A stretch of DNA of 64,000 nt from Phocaeicola sartorii JCM 17136 = DSM 21941 (GTDB lineage: Bacteria; Bacteroidota; Bacteroidia; Bacteroidales; Bacteroidaceae): the NCBI RefSeq assembly GCF_000614185.1, contig NZ_BAKM01000004.1, positions 110,241 to 174,240 on the forward strand, read 5' to 3'. Each line of letters opens with the position of its first letter. Positions within the stretch are counted from its first letter, which is position 1. Position numbers and translations under genes: made by a program. This document shows, one piece after another, positions 30,184 through 38,978 of the stretch. The notes below the pieces were generated by a model, which was not told the DNA's origin, searched no databases, and saw only the letters and a list, made by a program, of their open reading frames with translations.

Positions 30184-31476
30184 TTACGTGAATATGAATT
30201 TGAGGAGAAACAACACCGACAGCACATACATGGTAGGGCTAACCTCCCGGTGTCTGCCCGTGCCCAGTTTGAGCAACACATAACAGAGCATACCCAAGAT
30301 GATGCCATTGGCAACGGAGTAGGTCAGCACCATGGTTATGATGGTGATGAACGCAGGAAGTGCCTCCGCGATATTCTTCATGTCTATTTGAGTGATGGAC
30401 TCCATCATAAAGACACCCACCAGCACCAGTGCTCCGGTCGTGGCAGCACCGGGGATGAGCAGGAAGATGGGGGCGAAAAAGATGGCCAAGAGGAACATCC
30501 CTCCGGTGACCAGCGAGGTGAAGCCGGAACGTCCGCCCTCGGCAACGCCCGAAGCACTCTCCAAGTAGGTGGTAATCGTAGAACAACCCAGTATGGCTCC
30601 AAAGGTGGAACCGATGGCATCGGCCAGCATAGTCTCTTTGGCACGGGGGATTTCGCCGTTCTCTTTCACAATCCCGATCCGGTAGGTAAGGGCTACCAGT
30701 GTGCCGATGGTGTCGAACATATCCATGAACAGCAGGGTGAAGATGATCACCGCCATGTCGAGCGTGAACAGCTGGCTGAAGTCGAATTGACAGAAGGTGG
30801 GAGCCAGCGAGTGGGGCGTGGAGATGGGCAGGAATTCGGGAATCGTAGTCACCCCCAACGGAATGCCGATGAGCGTACAAATCAGGATGCTATAAAACAA
30901 GGCTCCCTTCACCTGCTTAACCACGAGCAAGCCACTCAGCAGGATGCCTGTCAATGCCAACACGGAGACGGGCGTGAAGGGGCCGAACGTCACGAACGTA
31001 GCCGGGTCGGAGACGATGATGCCGGCGTTCTTTAGTCCGATAAAGGCGATGAACATCCCGATACCTACCGAGATGGCGTAGCGCAGCGTGGCAGGTATGC
31101 TGTTCAGCACAATCTCGCGCACGTTGAAGAAAGTGATGAGAATGAAGATAAGCCCCTCCACAAACAAGGCAGCCATAGCCACTTGCCACGGGTAACCCAT
31201 ACCCTGTACCAGTGTGAAGGCGAAGAAGGCATTGATCCCCATGCTGGGTGCCTGTGCCAAGGGCAGCTTTGCCATGAAGGCAAGCAACAGGGTGGAGAGG
31301 GCGGTGGCAAGAGCGGTAGCCGTGAACACGGCACCCTTGTCCATTCCGGTGGAAGAGAGAATAGAGGTGTTCACCGCAAGGATGTAGCTCATGGTAAGGA
31401 AGGTGGTGATTCCGGCGATGCTCTCCGTGCGTAGTGTCATGGTCGTGGAGTCGAAACCCAGTAATTTCTTTAGCAT
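30184..31476 (-). CDS. NCS2-family purine (guanine/hypoxanthine or adenine) permease
   Basis: 430 residues from MLKKLLGFD (31476); upstream in-frame Met codons to 31527 are less likely because they add a basic leader. It has multiple hydrophobic helices and the AzgA/PbuG-type signatures TESIAGITTFLTMSYILAVN, LAQAPSMGINAFFAFTLV and FTLLFMDMFDTIGTLVAL. Such carriers import nucleobases across the inner membrane. It is the only obvious integral inner-membrane transporter in the lipoprotein cluster. A nucleobase link with the BMP-type binding lipoprotein (a family that binds nucleosides) is an inference. Confidence 0.88.
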   Translation of the reverse strand: MLKKLLGFDSTTMTLRTESIAGITTFLTMSYILAVNTSILSSTGMDKGAVFTATALATALSTLLLAFMAKLPLAQAPSMGINAFFAFTLVQGMGYPWQVAMAALFVEGLIFILITFFNVREIVLNSIPATLRYAISVGIGMFIAFIGLKNAGIIVSDPATFVTFGPFTPVSVLALTGILLSGLLVVKQVKGALFYSILICTLIGIPLGVTTIPEFLPISTPHSLAPTFCQFDFSQLFTLDMAVIIFTLLFMDMFDTIGTLVALTYRIGIVKENGEIPRAKETMLADAIGSTFGAILGCSTITTYLESASGVAEGGRSGFTSLVTGGMFLLAIFFAPIFLLIPGAATTGALVLVGVFMMESITQIDMKNIAEALPAFITIITMVLTYSVANGIILGMLCYVLLKLGTGRHREVSPTMYVLSVLFLLKFIFT

Positions 31477-31498
31477 ATCTTTTCGGTTATTTTTTGAT

Positions 31499-31535
31499 AA
31501 ACGCTTTTGTTGCGACATTCGCAACAAAAGCGTTT
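31499..31535. terminator. Perfect 17-bp inverted repeat between permease and M43-like gene
   Basis: AAACGCTTTTGTTGCGA (31499-31515), loop CAT, then its exact complement (31519-31535). There is no immediate T-run on the minus strand, so it may be an attenuating or RNA-stabilising hairpin rather than a full terminator. It separates the 31.6-36.9 kb genes from the rest of the cluster. Confidence 0.6.
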
Positions 31536-31566
31536 ATTGACCGGTTATTTTCTAATATTATTTCTA

Positions 31567-32694
31567 TTATTTCATTGATTTAGCTGTGTTCCAAGCATGC
31601 TTCAGCGTATATTCGATTCTTTCCGCCTGCTGCGGTGTGCATCCTAAATGGGTGTTTTTCGATGGGTCGAGTCCGTAGACACCGCTACTCTGTTCCTCCG
31701 TCAGTCCTAAGTAAGAACCCAGTCCGGTCAGGAAAAAGGAAATCCCGTGTATGGGTTCCACTAAGCTGTTGATGTAGATGACATGGGGCAGCGTGGGTTG
31801 CTTCACGGTATGGCAACCGGAGAGTTGGTAACCTTCGGGAAACTGCGGGTATTGCCCGTAGATGTTGTTGGCAGTCAGCGTAAAAGGCAAGATAACGACA
31901 TTGAGGTAGGCATCCGGATTCCAATACAGGTCGGGATGGTCCAGATTCAACGCATTCTCACGACCGTCTAAACAGATTATAGGGTTGTCGTTGCTATGGT
32001 GTATGCCTGCTTTTGCCAGCTTCGTGCCGTCGGGTGCTTGACGGGCAGCTTCCAACCGCACACGGGTGTCGGTCAGTCCGGCTGTCGCGGCGGCATTGCC
32101 CAGCACGGCATTGGCGGCTGCTATCCATTCGCGCACCGTTTCGTCATCAAAACGAATTTGGGGCAAGCTCGGATGGTCAAAGAGGTGGAACACTACGGGC
32201 AGGGTGCGTATTTCACCCTTTGCCTCTGCTTTTGCTTTGGGCAGGGCAGGGATGTCGCCCACCACGGTGTTGCTGAAGTACTCCTTCCGGTTAGTCACGA
32301 GCGAGAAGGTGTAATAATGGCGTGTTCCGCCTGCCAACGGCGACAGTGTCACCTGATCTGCCCAAGTGGCGGATGGCGCATGCAGCGCATGGTTGATACC
32401 TTCTGCCGCTCCGGTCAGGTAGATGTCTTGCTTGGTTAAAGGTGCTTGTTCGCTTTGGCGATACACGCGGAGCATCAGCACTGCCTCGTCGGCAGGGAGC
32501 GGAGCCGGGGCTTTCACTTCCAATTGGAGTGTGGGGTTGAATAGCGAGCCGTTGGGCATGTGTCCTGCCTGTTGTATCGTCAGCGACACCGGTGCGTCGG
32601 CATTCTTCGTTGCCTCACGAGCCATTACCGGCTGCGCGAGGCTAATAGATAGAACCATTAAAATGAGAAGGTTGCGTATAGATGTTTTGTTCAT
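31567..32694 (-). CDS. Secreted M43-like protein with lost zinc site
   Basis: 375 residues with a signal peptide (LLILMVLSISLAQPVMA). The second half follows the layout of pappalysin-type (M43) zinc proteases common in Bacteroides: LPVVFHLFDHPSLP, AANAVLGNA, the DAYLNVVILPF strand, then the active-site helix. Where active members read HEVGHYLGL, this one reads TGLGSYLGL, so the two His and the Glu are replaced. The C-terminal helix QQAERIEYTL matches the usual end. It is therefore probably a pseudo-enzyme that binds rather than cleaves. Neighbours are the outer-membrane barrel and the S41 protease. Confidence 0.62.
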   Translation of the reverse strand: MNKTSIRNLLILMVLSISLAQPVMAREATKNADAPVSLTIQQAGHMPNGSLFNPTLQLEVKAPAPLPADEAVLMLRVYRQSEQAPLTKQDIYLTGAAEGINHALHAPSATWADQVTLSPLAGGTRHYYTFSLVTNRKEYFSNTVVGDIPALPKAKAEAKGEIRTLPVVFHLFDHPSLPQIRFDDETVREWIAAANAVLGNAAATAGLTDTRVRLEAARQAPDGTKLAKAGIHHSNDNPIICLDGRENALNLDHPDLYWNPDAYLNVVILPFTLTANNIYGQYPQFPEGYQLSGCHTVKQPTLPHVIYINSLVEPIHGISFFLTGLGSYLGLTEEQSSGVYGLDPSKNTHLGCTPQQAERIEYTLKHAWNTAKSMK

Positions 32695-32729
32695 AACTCT
32701 TTGCTTTTAGGAGGCTTGCCCCTTGTTTG

Positions 32730-33440
32730 TTAAAAACAATACTTCACTCCGACCTGCAGGGCGAAAGTGGTGTTGTATTGCGGTTGTTTGGTATGCTTCA
32801 TATAATCCTTGGTGATGGAAGTCAGCGCGTAGTAGCAACGACCTTCTGCTTCCACCTCGATATGCGGGCGGATGCGGTAAGATAGACCTACGCCACCCAC
32901 CAGACCGGCATCAAAGCGGTTGTCGCGCGTGGAGTTGAACTCATATTTATGGTCGTAAGCGACGAAAACGTCCGGGTCTTTATCTGCCATCAAGTCATCC
33001 AGTATGGAGCTCTTGCTCTCCTCCATACCCTGCACCCAGCTTTTCGCCCAGTAGCCCATGTAACCTCCGGCATGGAGGAATCCGCGTACCTTTTCACCCC
33101 CGAAAGAGAAGCGTGCCATCACGGGCAGCGCGAGGTAATGGTCGCGGCGGTCGCGGTAGGTGGGGTTGTAGGCGCGGGACATCGAGTGCCCCTTTTGCAG
33201 GTAAGTGAGGTCGGCGCGTACCGCCAACCAATCCAGAATGCCATATTCCACAGGGATACCCACGGTCAGACCGCCCAGGCCGTCGTAGTTGAAGTCGTAG
33301 GCATATTGTGTGTCGATGCTATAACTGTTATAGGTATATCCGGCATTTAGCCCTACTTTCCATTGCGCGGCAGCTTGGTCGGGCAGGAAGATGGCAGCAA
33401 AGAACAGCAGGCCGGTTATTATCCATTTGTTTTGTTTCAT
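32730..33440 (-). CDS. Outer-membrane beta-barrel protein (PorT/OMP_b-brl-like)
   Basis: 236 residues with a signal peptide (LLFFAAIFLPDQAAAQ). It has alternating amphipathic strands (WKVGLNAGYTYNSYSI, LAVRADLTYLQKGHSMS, HYLALPVMARFSFGG, KVRGFLHAGGYMGYWAK, LVGGVGLSYRI) and a C-terminal aromatic residue (VGVKYCF), all typical of an eight-strand barrel. It lies between the M43-like and S41 genes. The role may be anchoring or channel; no specific substrate is visible. Confidence 0.82.
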   Translation of the reverse strand: MKQNKWIITGLLFFAAIFLPDQAAAQWKVGLNAGYTYNSYSIDTQYAYDFNYDGLGGLTVGIPVEYGILDWLAVRADLTYLQKGHSMSRAYNPTYRDRRDHYLALPVMARFSFGGEKVRGFLHAGGYMGYWAKSWVQGMEESKSSILDDLMADKDPDVFVAYDHKYEFNSTRDNRFDAGLVGGVGLSYRIRPHIEVEAEGRCYYALTSITKDYMKHTKQPQYNTTFALQVGVKYCF

Positions 33441-33483
33441 ATTTTCTTTCTTATCAGTTGTTATACAATGTCATGTAGCTCTC

Positions 33484-34782
33484 TTATTTCTTGCCATGCA
33501 GGAAGTCGATGGCGTATGCCAGCTGGTCGTCTATGTGCTGTTTGGTAAACCGTTCGAAATCTTGTTTCACCGGAATGTCTGGTGTGATCCCTATGCCTTC
33601 CAGCTGTTCGCCATCGTGTGTGCGCGACATCCATGTGCTGGTATAAACAAAGTAGCTTGTATTTTCTAAATTCCTGTCGCCAAACTGTCCGGAAAAGGAG
33701 GTATGGGTGTTAGTAGTCAAGGGGCCAAGGCCGCCGAACGTGCGCTGGCCTATCACCGTGGCGTAAGGCAGCTGCTTGACTGCTGCCGCTGTCATTTCCG
33801 ACATACTCACCGACCAATTGTCTGTCAGCAACACTAACTTCCGGTCGCCGATGCAGTCGGTTTCGGGCAGTTTTCCATCCCAGTCCAACATTTCTCCTAC
33901 TTGCCGTTGTGTGGTAACTTGTGCATTGAAGGGATTCCATTCGCCGTAGTCCAAGCGTCCCAGTCCCATCTTAGTCTTTGTGTCGAGCACATGTATGTCT
34001 TCCTTCAGCAGCGGTCCCAGTATGGTGAACATATCCCACAAAAAGCCTCCCCCGTTGTTGCGCACATCGACGATGACTCCTTTGATCTTCTGGTTGAACA
34101 CGAGTTGGTTCATATATTCACAATAGACCTCCTTCGCTTCACGTGCTTCGGTATTCTCCGGGTTGTCCGCTTTAGATATCTGTTCGATGATTGCGAAGTT
34201 GCTGAATCTCAGGTAAAGGATATCATTGTCGATAACGTAGGTGAACAGATGATCAAAGCCGGCTTCGGGGTTGTTGTTGACGAACTCGTAGTCGTTTGTG
34301 ATGCGCCCCGCTGCTTTCAGCTTGTTGCGATACACTTGGAAGCCTTCGCGGGGGATATCCAGAAAGAAGTCTTCCCGTTTTGACACTTCCATCCCGCCGG
34401 GATGGACAGAGACGATGTCCGTTTGATCGCCGGGGGCGGGCTTCAGGTTTTTCACCTTGATATTCATGTGATGGTCGATCAGCGTGCCGCATACCTCCTC
34501 GTAGAGTTTCTGCAAGTCGGCTGTCGGAACGTTTTCCTTCTTGTCCAGCTCTTCAAAGCGCGGGCGATACTGGGTGTAGACGGCATCCCAATCGGTCGGG
34601 TCTATCTCCCAGAACACATAGTTTTGGTTGATTCCGTTCCAGATGATGTCAAACTGTTCGGTCAGCGTATTCTTACCTTCGAGCATGCCGGGTTGTATCA
34701 CATCATCCGCCTCATCGCGGCAGGCGGTCAGCAAGGCCAACAGGGTGGCCAGTATCCATATATTTATTTTAATTTTACTCAT
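33484..34782 (-). CDS. S41-family (C-terminal processing protease-like) lipoprotein
   Basis: 432 residues from MSKIKINIW (34782); lipobox LLTACRDE. N-terminal helical region with NYVFWEIDPTDWDAVYTQYR, then an S41 catalytic domain: KGVIVDVRNNGGGFLWDMF, DRKLVLLTDNWSVSMSEMTA (nucleophile Ser in SVSMSE) and YATVIGQRTFGGLGPLT. S41 proteases cleave C-terminal tails of envelope proteins. The start lies 8 bases after the stop of the upstream gene. It is one of several peptidase-like proteins in this cluster. Confidence 0.88.
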   Translation of the reverse strand: MSKIKINIWILATLLALLTACRDEADDVIQPGMLEGKNTLTEQFDIIWNGINQNYVFWEIDPTDWDAVYTQYRPRFEELDKKENVPTADLQKLYEEVCGTLIDHHMNIKVKNLKPAPGDQTDIVSVHPGGMEVSKREDFFLDIPREGFQVYRNKLKAAGRITNDYEFVNNNPEAGFDHLFTYVIDNDILYLRFSNFAIIEQISKADNPENTEAREAKEVYCEYMNQLVFNQKIKGVIVDVRNNGGGFLWDMFTILGPLLKEDIHVLDTKTKMGLGRLDYGEWNPFNAQVTTQRQVGEMLDWDGKLPETDCIGDRKLVLLTDNWSVSMSEMTAAAVKQLPYATVIGQRTFGGLGPLTTNTHTSFSGQFGDRNLENTSYFVYTSTWMSRTHDGEQLEGIGITPDIPVKQDFERFTKQHIDDQLAYAIDFLHGKK

Positions 34783-34789
34783 TGTTGTT

Positions 34790-35575
34790 TTATTCGTTTC
34801 CTTCGTTTTCATTCAAATTGTTTTCCGGGGATTGTATATCGTCCGAATCGATGTCGTAGGAGTTTTTCTCCAACAGTTTCCCTGCTTCATCCAGTTCCTC
34901 CTGTGTGATGCGGAGCACCTGTTTGTTGCGCTCGTTCAACTGGCAGACAATGTCGTGGGTGTTTCTCAACATTTGCGTGATGTTGGGATGTATTTGCAAC
35001 ACATACCGCACGTCGTTCCGCATGAGGAGCGCCTTTGCCGCCTTTTCAACGTCCGGGTAGTCCATAGGCGGACACTCGCCCCAGTAGGCTTGAAAGGCTT
35101 TCATACGCAATGCTTCCATTCTTTTGTACTCTTCGTTGCACACATCCAGCACGCTATAACAGTTGCCTATCCGCCCGATCACCTTCTCGTCGTCCAGGCA
35201 TTGCCATACTTCGAAACTGTTGGAGAAGATGCTGCTCGTGGTATAGTCCGTCATCAGCAATCGGCGTGAGCCGAAGGCGTTGATGAATATTCGCAACGAG
35301 TCGTCTCCCATCTCTCCCAAGCGGTCGGGCATAAGAGAAGCGGCCCGTGTGAAAAGCGTGTCGTATTGCTGCAACTCGTCCAAGAGCGTCTGCATGTTCC
35401 GGGTGGATGCGTCCAGGTTGTGCAAGGTGAGCAGCACGGTCTTCCGTGCCATCTCCGCTTTGTTTCGGTTCTCCAAATGGAAACTCGTCCCGAATGTGAG
35501 GAGGATACCGATTATGGTACCCACCGTACATCCGGTCGTGTTTTTCCACCAATCCGTATCAAAGAATTGTTTCAT
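34790..35575 (-). CDS. Membrane-anchored protein of unknown function
   Basis: 261 residues. One N-terminal transmembrane segment (NTTGCTVGTIIGILLTFGTS) is followed by a long alpha-helical part (KTVLLTLHNLDASTRNMQTL) and an acidic C-terminus (SDDIQSPENNLNENEGNE). No family is recognised. It sits between an Ig-like lipoprotein and the S41 gene, with spacings of 7-15 bases, so it is almost certainly in their operon. Confidence 0.78.
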   Translation of the reverse strand: MKQFFDTDWWKNTTGCTVGTIIGILLTFGTSFHLENRNKAEMARKTVLLTLHNLDASTRNMQTLLDELQQYDTLFTRAASLMPDRLGEMGDDSLRIFINAFGSRRLLMTDYTTSSIFSNSFEVWQCLDDEKVIGRIGNCYSVLDVCNEEYKRMEALRMKAFQAYWGECPPMDYPDVEKAAKALLMRNDVRYVLQIHPNITQMLRNTHDIVCQLNERNKQVLRITQEELDEAGKLLEKNSYDIDSDDIQSPENNLNENEGNE

Positions 35576-35590
35576 CCTTTGGTAATCCGT

Positions 35591-36734
35591 TTACTCGATG
35601 ACGATTTTGAATCTCATGTCGGCACAAACAGGGTTGTATGTCTTGCCGTTGTATTTCCAAGGTTGGCTGCAACGCTGTACGTAGTAGTAGGTGCCCGGAG
35701 CGTAGTTGAATTCAGCATCTCCCATCAGGCTCACGCTACATTTGGTATTGCCGTTGGCATCTGTGTCGAACAAGCCCACGATGAAAGGCGCGTCGTCCAC
35801 CGGTTCGCCTTTCTCATTCAGCAAGCCCATCTCTACCGCCTCGAAATTCGTCTTTTCCAATATACCGATGTGTCTGAGTTTGTGGGTTACATCGATGTCG
35901 AATTCCTTTTCGAAGTCCGGGTTACTCAGTTCGGCTACCGATACGGTCAGCGCGTCGTCTTCAACGGTTGTCAGCGGTGTGCAAGCCATCGTTGTCAGCG
36001 GCAGGCTGGCTACACGGTTGTTCTTGGAAGTGAGCTGCACATTGAAGTCAAGCGGACTGAATGTCGGGATGGCTTTCTGCACCTCTTCCAGCTTTTCGGG
36101 ATTTATCCTCAGTGTGAAACCAACCTCGCCTTCCAAAGGAGTTTTGATGAAGTGGGCAACGCCTATCGGATGGGATGGAGTTCCGTCAACCACCTTGATG
36201 TTTTCTGTATCGATCAGGTCGAGGTTTTCCGGCAGCAGAGGCTTGAGGGCTACCGGAAGGCCGGTTGCATACAAGTTTTCTTTGTCGGCACTGTAGTAGT
36301 TGAACCCTTTGGGCTGTTCCAGTTGGAACTTGTTTTCGATGGTGTAGGGGTCAATCACAGTAAGCATAACCTCGCTGGATGCTCCACCGGTCTGGCCAAC
36401 GGACAGGGTGATGGCGTTGTCTTGCTTGATCTGCGTGAAGTCGGTTACTTTGGCGTTCAACAGCCATTTGCCATTTCCTTTGGGTGTGAAACCTTTTGAT
36501 TCGAACGCGCTGTTTCCTCCTACGATCGTCACCTCATCTACTTGGGCGTCTCCGGGGACTACTTCAAATTCCAAGGCAACCTCGCCCGCTTCATTCAGTT
36601 CATAAGCGGATGCAGTCGGCTGTGCGGCTTCAATGACTGCCGGTGCATCGTCATCGCTGCATGACGGCATGGTGCAACAGATACAACCTGCCATCAACAG
36701 CAGATACACTTCTCCATAAATTACTTCTTTTCAT
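35591..36734 (-). CDS. Lipoprotein with Ig-like repeats, unknown function (frameshift in signal peptide)
   Basis: The frame from 36709 lacks a basic N-terminus. Upstream ATG at 36734 reads MKRSNLW and joins the signal YLLLMAGCICCTMPSCSDDD if one base is removed near 36715. The mature protein begins with a bacterial Ig-like module (AAQPTASAYELNEAGEVALE), followed by domains with SVGQTGGASSEVMLTVIDPY, and ends CADMRFKIVIE. The layout resembles surface lipoproteins of Bacteroidetes. It is the first sizeable gene behind the divergent regulator. Confidence 0.72.
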
Positions 36735-36797
36735 TTTTGATTCTTTTTTTGATTAGTATTTGTTTTACTTCTTATTGTTCTATATGTTCCCCATACA

Positions 36798-36932
36798 TTA
36801 TCCGGTCACTAAAAAAACAATAGACACCATCACAATAACCAAAGCGATGATTATGGCGACTATTTGAATCATGGACGCAACATCTGTGTCCATAGGTAAA
36901 AAGCGTCTGAATGGTGTTCTGTTTCGTCTCAT
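36798..36932 (-). CDS. Small single-span membrane protein (44 residues)
   Basis: MRRNRTPFRRFLPMDTDVAS is a basic N-terminus; it is followed by one long hydrophobic helix (IVAIIIALVIVMVSIVFLV). It is the first ORF after the putative promoter at 36958-36965 and lies 64 bases before the next gene. A basic tail plus one helix suggests an inner-membrane peptide. Not recognised; real because of position and clean composition, but short. Confidence 0.5.
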   Translation of the reverse strand: MRRNRTPFRRFLPMDTDVASMIQIVAIIIALVIVMVSIVFLVTG

Positions 36933-36957
36933 AATAATCGGGATTTTTTTACTCCAA

Positions 36958-36965
36958 CAAAAATA
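36958..36965 (-). promoter_or_regulatory. -7 promoter element of the lipoprotein operon
   Basis: On the minus strand TATTTTTG fits TAnnTTTG, 26 bases upstream of the 36932 start. No TTTG box is present at the normal ~20-base distance; the nearest is 26 bases away. That suggests dependence on an activator. Confidence 0.55.
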
Positions 36966-36989
36966 AGCGAACTTTCCGAGCCCGTTTGT

Positions 36990-37020
36990 CTCAAATTGTC
37001 TCTACATATCTCAATTTGTC
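36990..37020. promoter_or_regulatory. Direct-repeat operator, likely for the AraC-family regulator
   Basis: CTCAAATTGTC (36990-37000) and CTCAATTTGTC (37010-37020) are direct repeats with one mismatch, 20 bases apart. AraC-family activators typically bind such direct half-sites two helical turns apart, next to the core promoter. They lie just upstream of the -7 box at 36958. Confidence 0.55.
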
Positions 37021-37113
37021 CATGTGTGCTGACATATAATTAGTTACAATGACTATCAATACAAGTTTGAACCAAAAAATCTACAGAGAATAGCAATGCT
37101 AAAGTGTCAATTC

Positions 37114-37145
37114 TTTGGTTTAATCAAAGCGATTTGTTACTTTTG
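37114..37145 (+). promoter_or_regulatory. Promoter of the TPR-AraC regulator gene
   Basis: TTTG (37114-37117), a 20-base spacer, then TACTTTTG (37138-37145). This is a full match to the Bacteroides -33/-7 consensus, 14 bases upstream of the start codon region. Confidence 0.75.
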
Positions 37146-37159
37146 TAGGTGTTTTTAAT

Positions 37160-38926
37160 ATGGTAAAAATGAGATTGAGTTGTATCTTGGTATTCTTCAT
37201 ACTTTGGGTGGTTAACCCTTTTCGTACGGGGGCGACGGTTTCAGACAGTCTGTTGACCGAGCGTACGATTCGTTCTATATATGTAAACTATCCCGATAGT
37301 GCTTTACAACTGTTGGACGAGGCCGAGAGAAGTTCGGTTTCCGGCATCACTCCCTTCCGGATTGATTTGTTACGTGCTATGTGTTATGAAATCAAGCACG
37401 ACTTGACAGCCAAGGAAACTTGTGTGCGCCGTGCGTTGCAAAACGATTCAATACGTTTGATACCAGAACGCTGTCTGCCTTTTATGGAGATGTTGGCAGG
37501 AGTATTAGAAACACAGAATAAGTATGAGGAAGGCATTTCCGTATGTCAAGAAGCTATCCGTCAAGCACGCATTTTAGGTTATAAAAAAGAAGAGGCAGTG
37601 ATACTTTCTACCATGGCGCGTACTTATATAGGTATGAAAAACAATACAAGAGCACAAGAATGTTTTGAACAAGCTGTGGATTTACTGGAGGGGACGGACG
37701 ATGTTCGTGAAATGTCCAGACTTTCTACCCTTTATGGTGAGTACATGACATTTCTCATAAACCAAGAACAGACGTCTAAGGCAATCGAAACTGGCTACAA
37801 GCGTGAAATTGTCATACAACGCATGAGCGAACAACCTGGCCCTCCTCCGGGGTACATCGACCAACAATACGGATTCCTTTATACCAAAATGGCCGTGTTG
37901 CTGTATAAGAATGGAGAGAAAGAAAAGGCTGAGGAAATATACGGAAAATATCAGTCTTCCCACTTTTCACAAACACTTACCGGAAAACAATTCGGTATTC
38001 CCTACCTGCTGGATGCAGGTCGTTATCAGGAGGCGGCATCACTTAACGAAGCCTGCCTGTCAGCCTTTACAAACGACACCATAAGTTATGAGTATCTACT
38101 CCTGCTTGAATATCGTACACGGATTTGCCGTGGTATGAAGCGTTTTGATCTGGCCGATGCTTCCATGCAACGTTGCTACGTGGTGCAGGACAGCATTTAT
38201 ACTCGTGAGAGCAAGAGCAAGGCACAAGAGTTCGCTACCAAATTTGAGCTGAAAGAGAAAGAATTGTTGTTGGCTAAATCCCATGCTCTGTCTGAACGGC
38301 GTATGCTTTTGCTGGTAAGTTCGTGCATTTTGTTGGTTTTACTTTTTATCATCTTTTGGATAACTTTTGCGAATTTGCAAAAGACAAAGAGGCGAAACCG
38401 TATCGCGGCCAAACAGATAGACGAATTGTTAGCACAACGTGAAGAATTGCGTAAGGTGTTTACACAAACAAAGGATACTCATGAACCAACGATAGAAATC
38501 GAAGCCGACTCATCCTTTCCTGATGAAGAGAAATTAACAGCCACCGCAAAAACGGATGTGACAACTCCGGGGATAAATAGTGATGAAGAATATGCTCGTT
38601 TCATGAAGATGGAAAGCCTGCTTGTCGAACAAAAGCTTTTCTTGAAACCCGGATTCGGACGTGATGACTTGATACGTGTCGTCGGTATCAGCAAGAATGA
38701 CCTCAGTCCCTTACTGCGGAGATATGCTGGCTCTGATAATTTCAACGATTATTTGAATAGGCTAAAAATAGAGTATTCCATCAAATTGATGAAAGAAAAA
38801 CCTTATCTTTCTGTTGATGCGATTGCCGAAGAGGCCAATTTCAACAGCCGTAGCACATTCTACAGGGCTTTTGTCAAGATTTCGGGAATGACGCCTGCAC
38901 AATATATGCGCACTAAAATAGAGTAG
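37160..38926 (+). CDS. Membrane-spanning TPR-AraC transcription regulator
   Basis: 588 residues. Signal/membrane segment at the N-terminus (LVFFILWVVNPF), then TPR-type helical repeats (YPDSALQLLDEAERS, YEEGISVCQEAIRQA, NNTRAQECFEQAVDLL) expected in the periplasm, a transmembrane helix (LLLVSSCILLVLLFIIFWIT at about 375-395), a coiled coil, and a C-terminal AraC HTH (FNDYLNRLKIEYSIKLMKEK, FNSRSTFYRAFVKISGMTPA). Such proteins sense an envelope signal and act on DNA directly from the inner membrane. It diverges from the ~21-kb lipoprotein locus and is its most likely regulator. The codon frame is intact. Confidence 0.88.
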   Translation: MVKMRLSCILVFFILWVVNPFRTGATVSDSLLTERTIRSIYVNYPDSALQLLDEAERSSVSGITPFRIDLLRAMCYEIKHDLTAKETCVRRALQNDSIRLIPERCLPFMEMLAGVLETQNKYEEGISVCQEAIRQARILGYKKEEAVILSTMARTYIGMKNNTRAQECFEQAVDLLEGTDDVREMSRLSTLYGEYMTFLINQEQTSKAIETGYKREIVIQRMSEQPGPPPGYIDQQYGFLYTKMAVLLYKNGEKEKAEEIYGKYQSSHFSQTLTGKQFGIPYLLDAGRYQEAASLNEACLSAFTNDTISYEYLLLLEYRTRICRGMKRFDLADASMQRCYVVQDSIYTRESKSKAQEFATKFELKEKELLLAKSHALSERRMLLLVSSCILLVLLFIIFWITFANLQKTKRRNRIAAKQIDELLAQREELRKVFTQTKDTHEPTIEIEADSSFPDEEKLTATAKTDVTTPGINSDEEYARFMKMESLLVEQKLFLKPGFGRDDLIRVVGISKNDLSPLLRRYAGSDNFNDYLNRLKIEYSIKLMKEKPYLSVDAIAEEANFNSRSTFYRAFVKISGMTPAQYMRTKIE

Positions 38927-38978
38927 GCTGGTTTTTCGTTAACTTTCTATCCCAATATAAACTAAAAGAGCTTATTTT

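Noticed and set aside
29941..31035. 364-codon plus-strand frame rich in His, Gln and Gly
   Set aside because: Antisense of the NCS2 permease; composition typical of reversed hydrophobic codons.
35366..36499. 377-codon plus-strand frame
   Set aside because: Antisense of a lipoprotein gene with a clear reading frame and Ig-like features.
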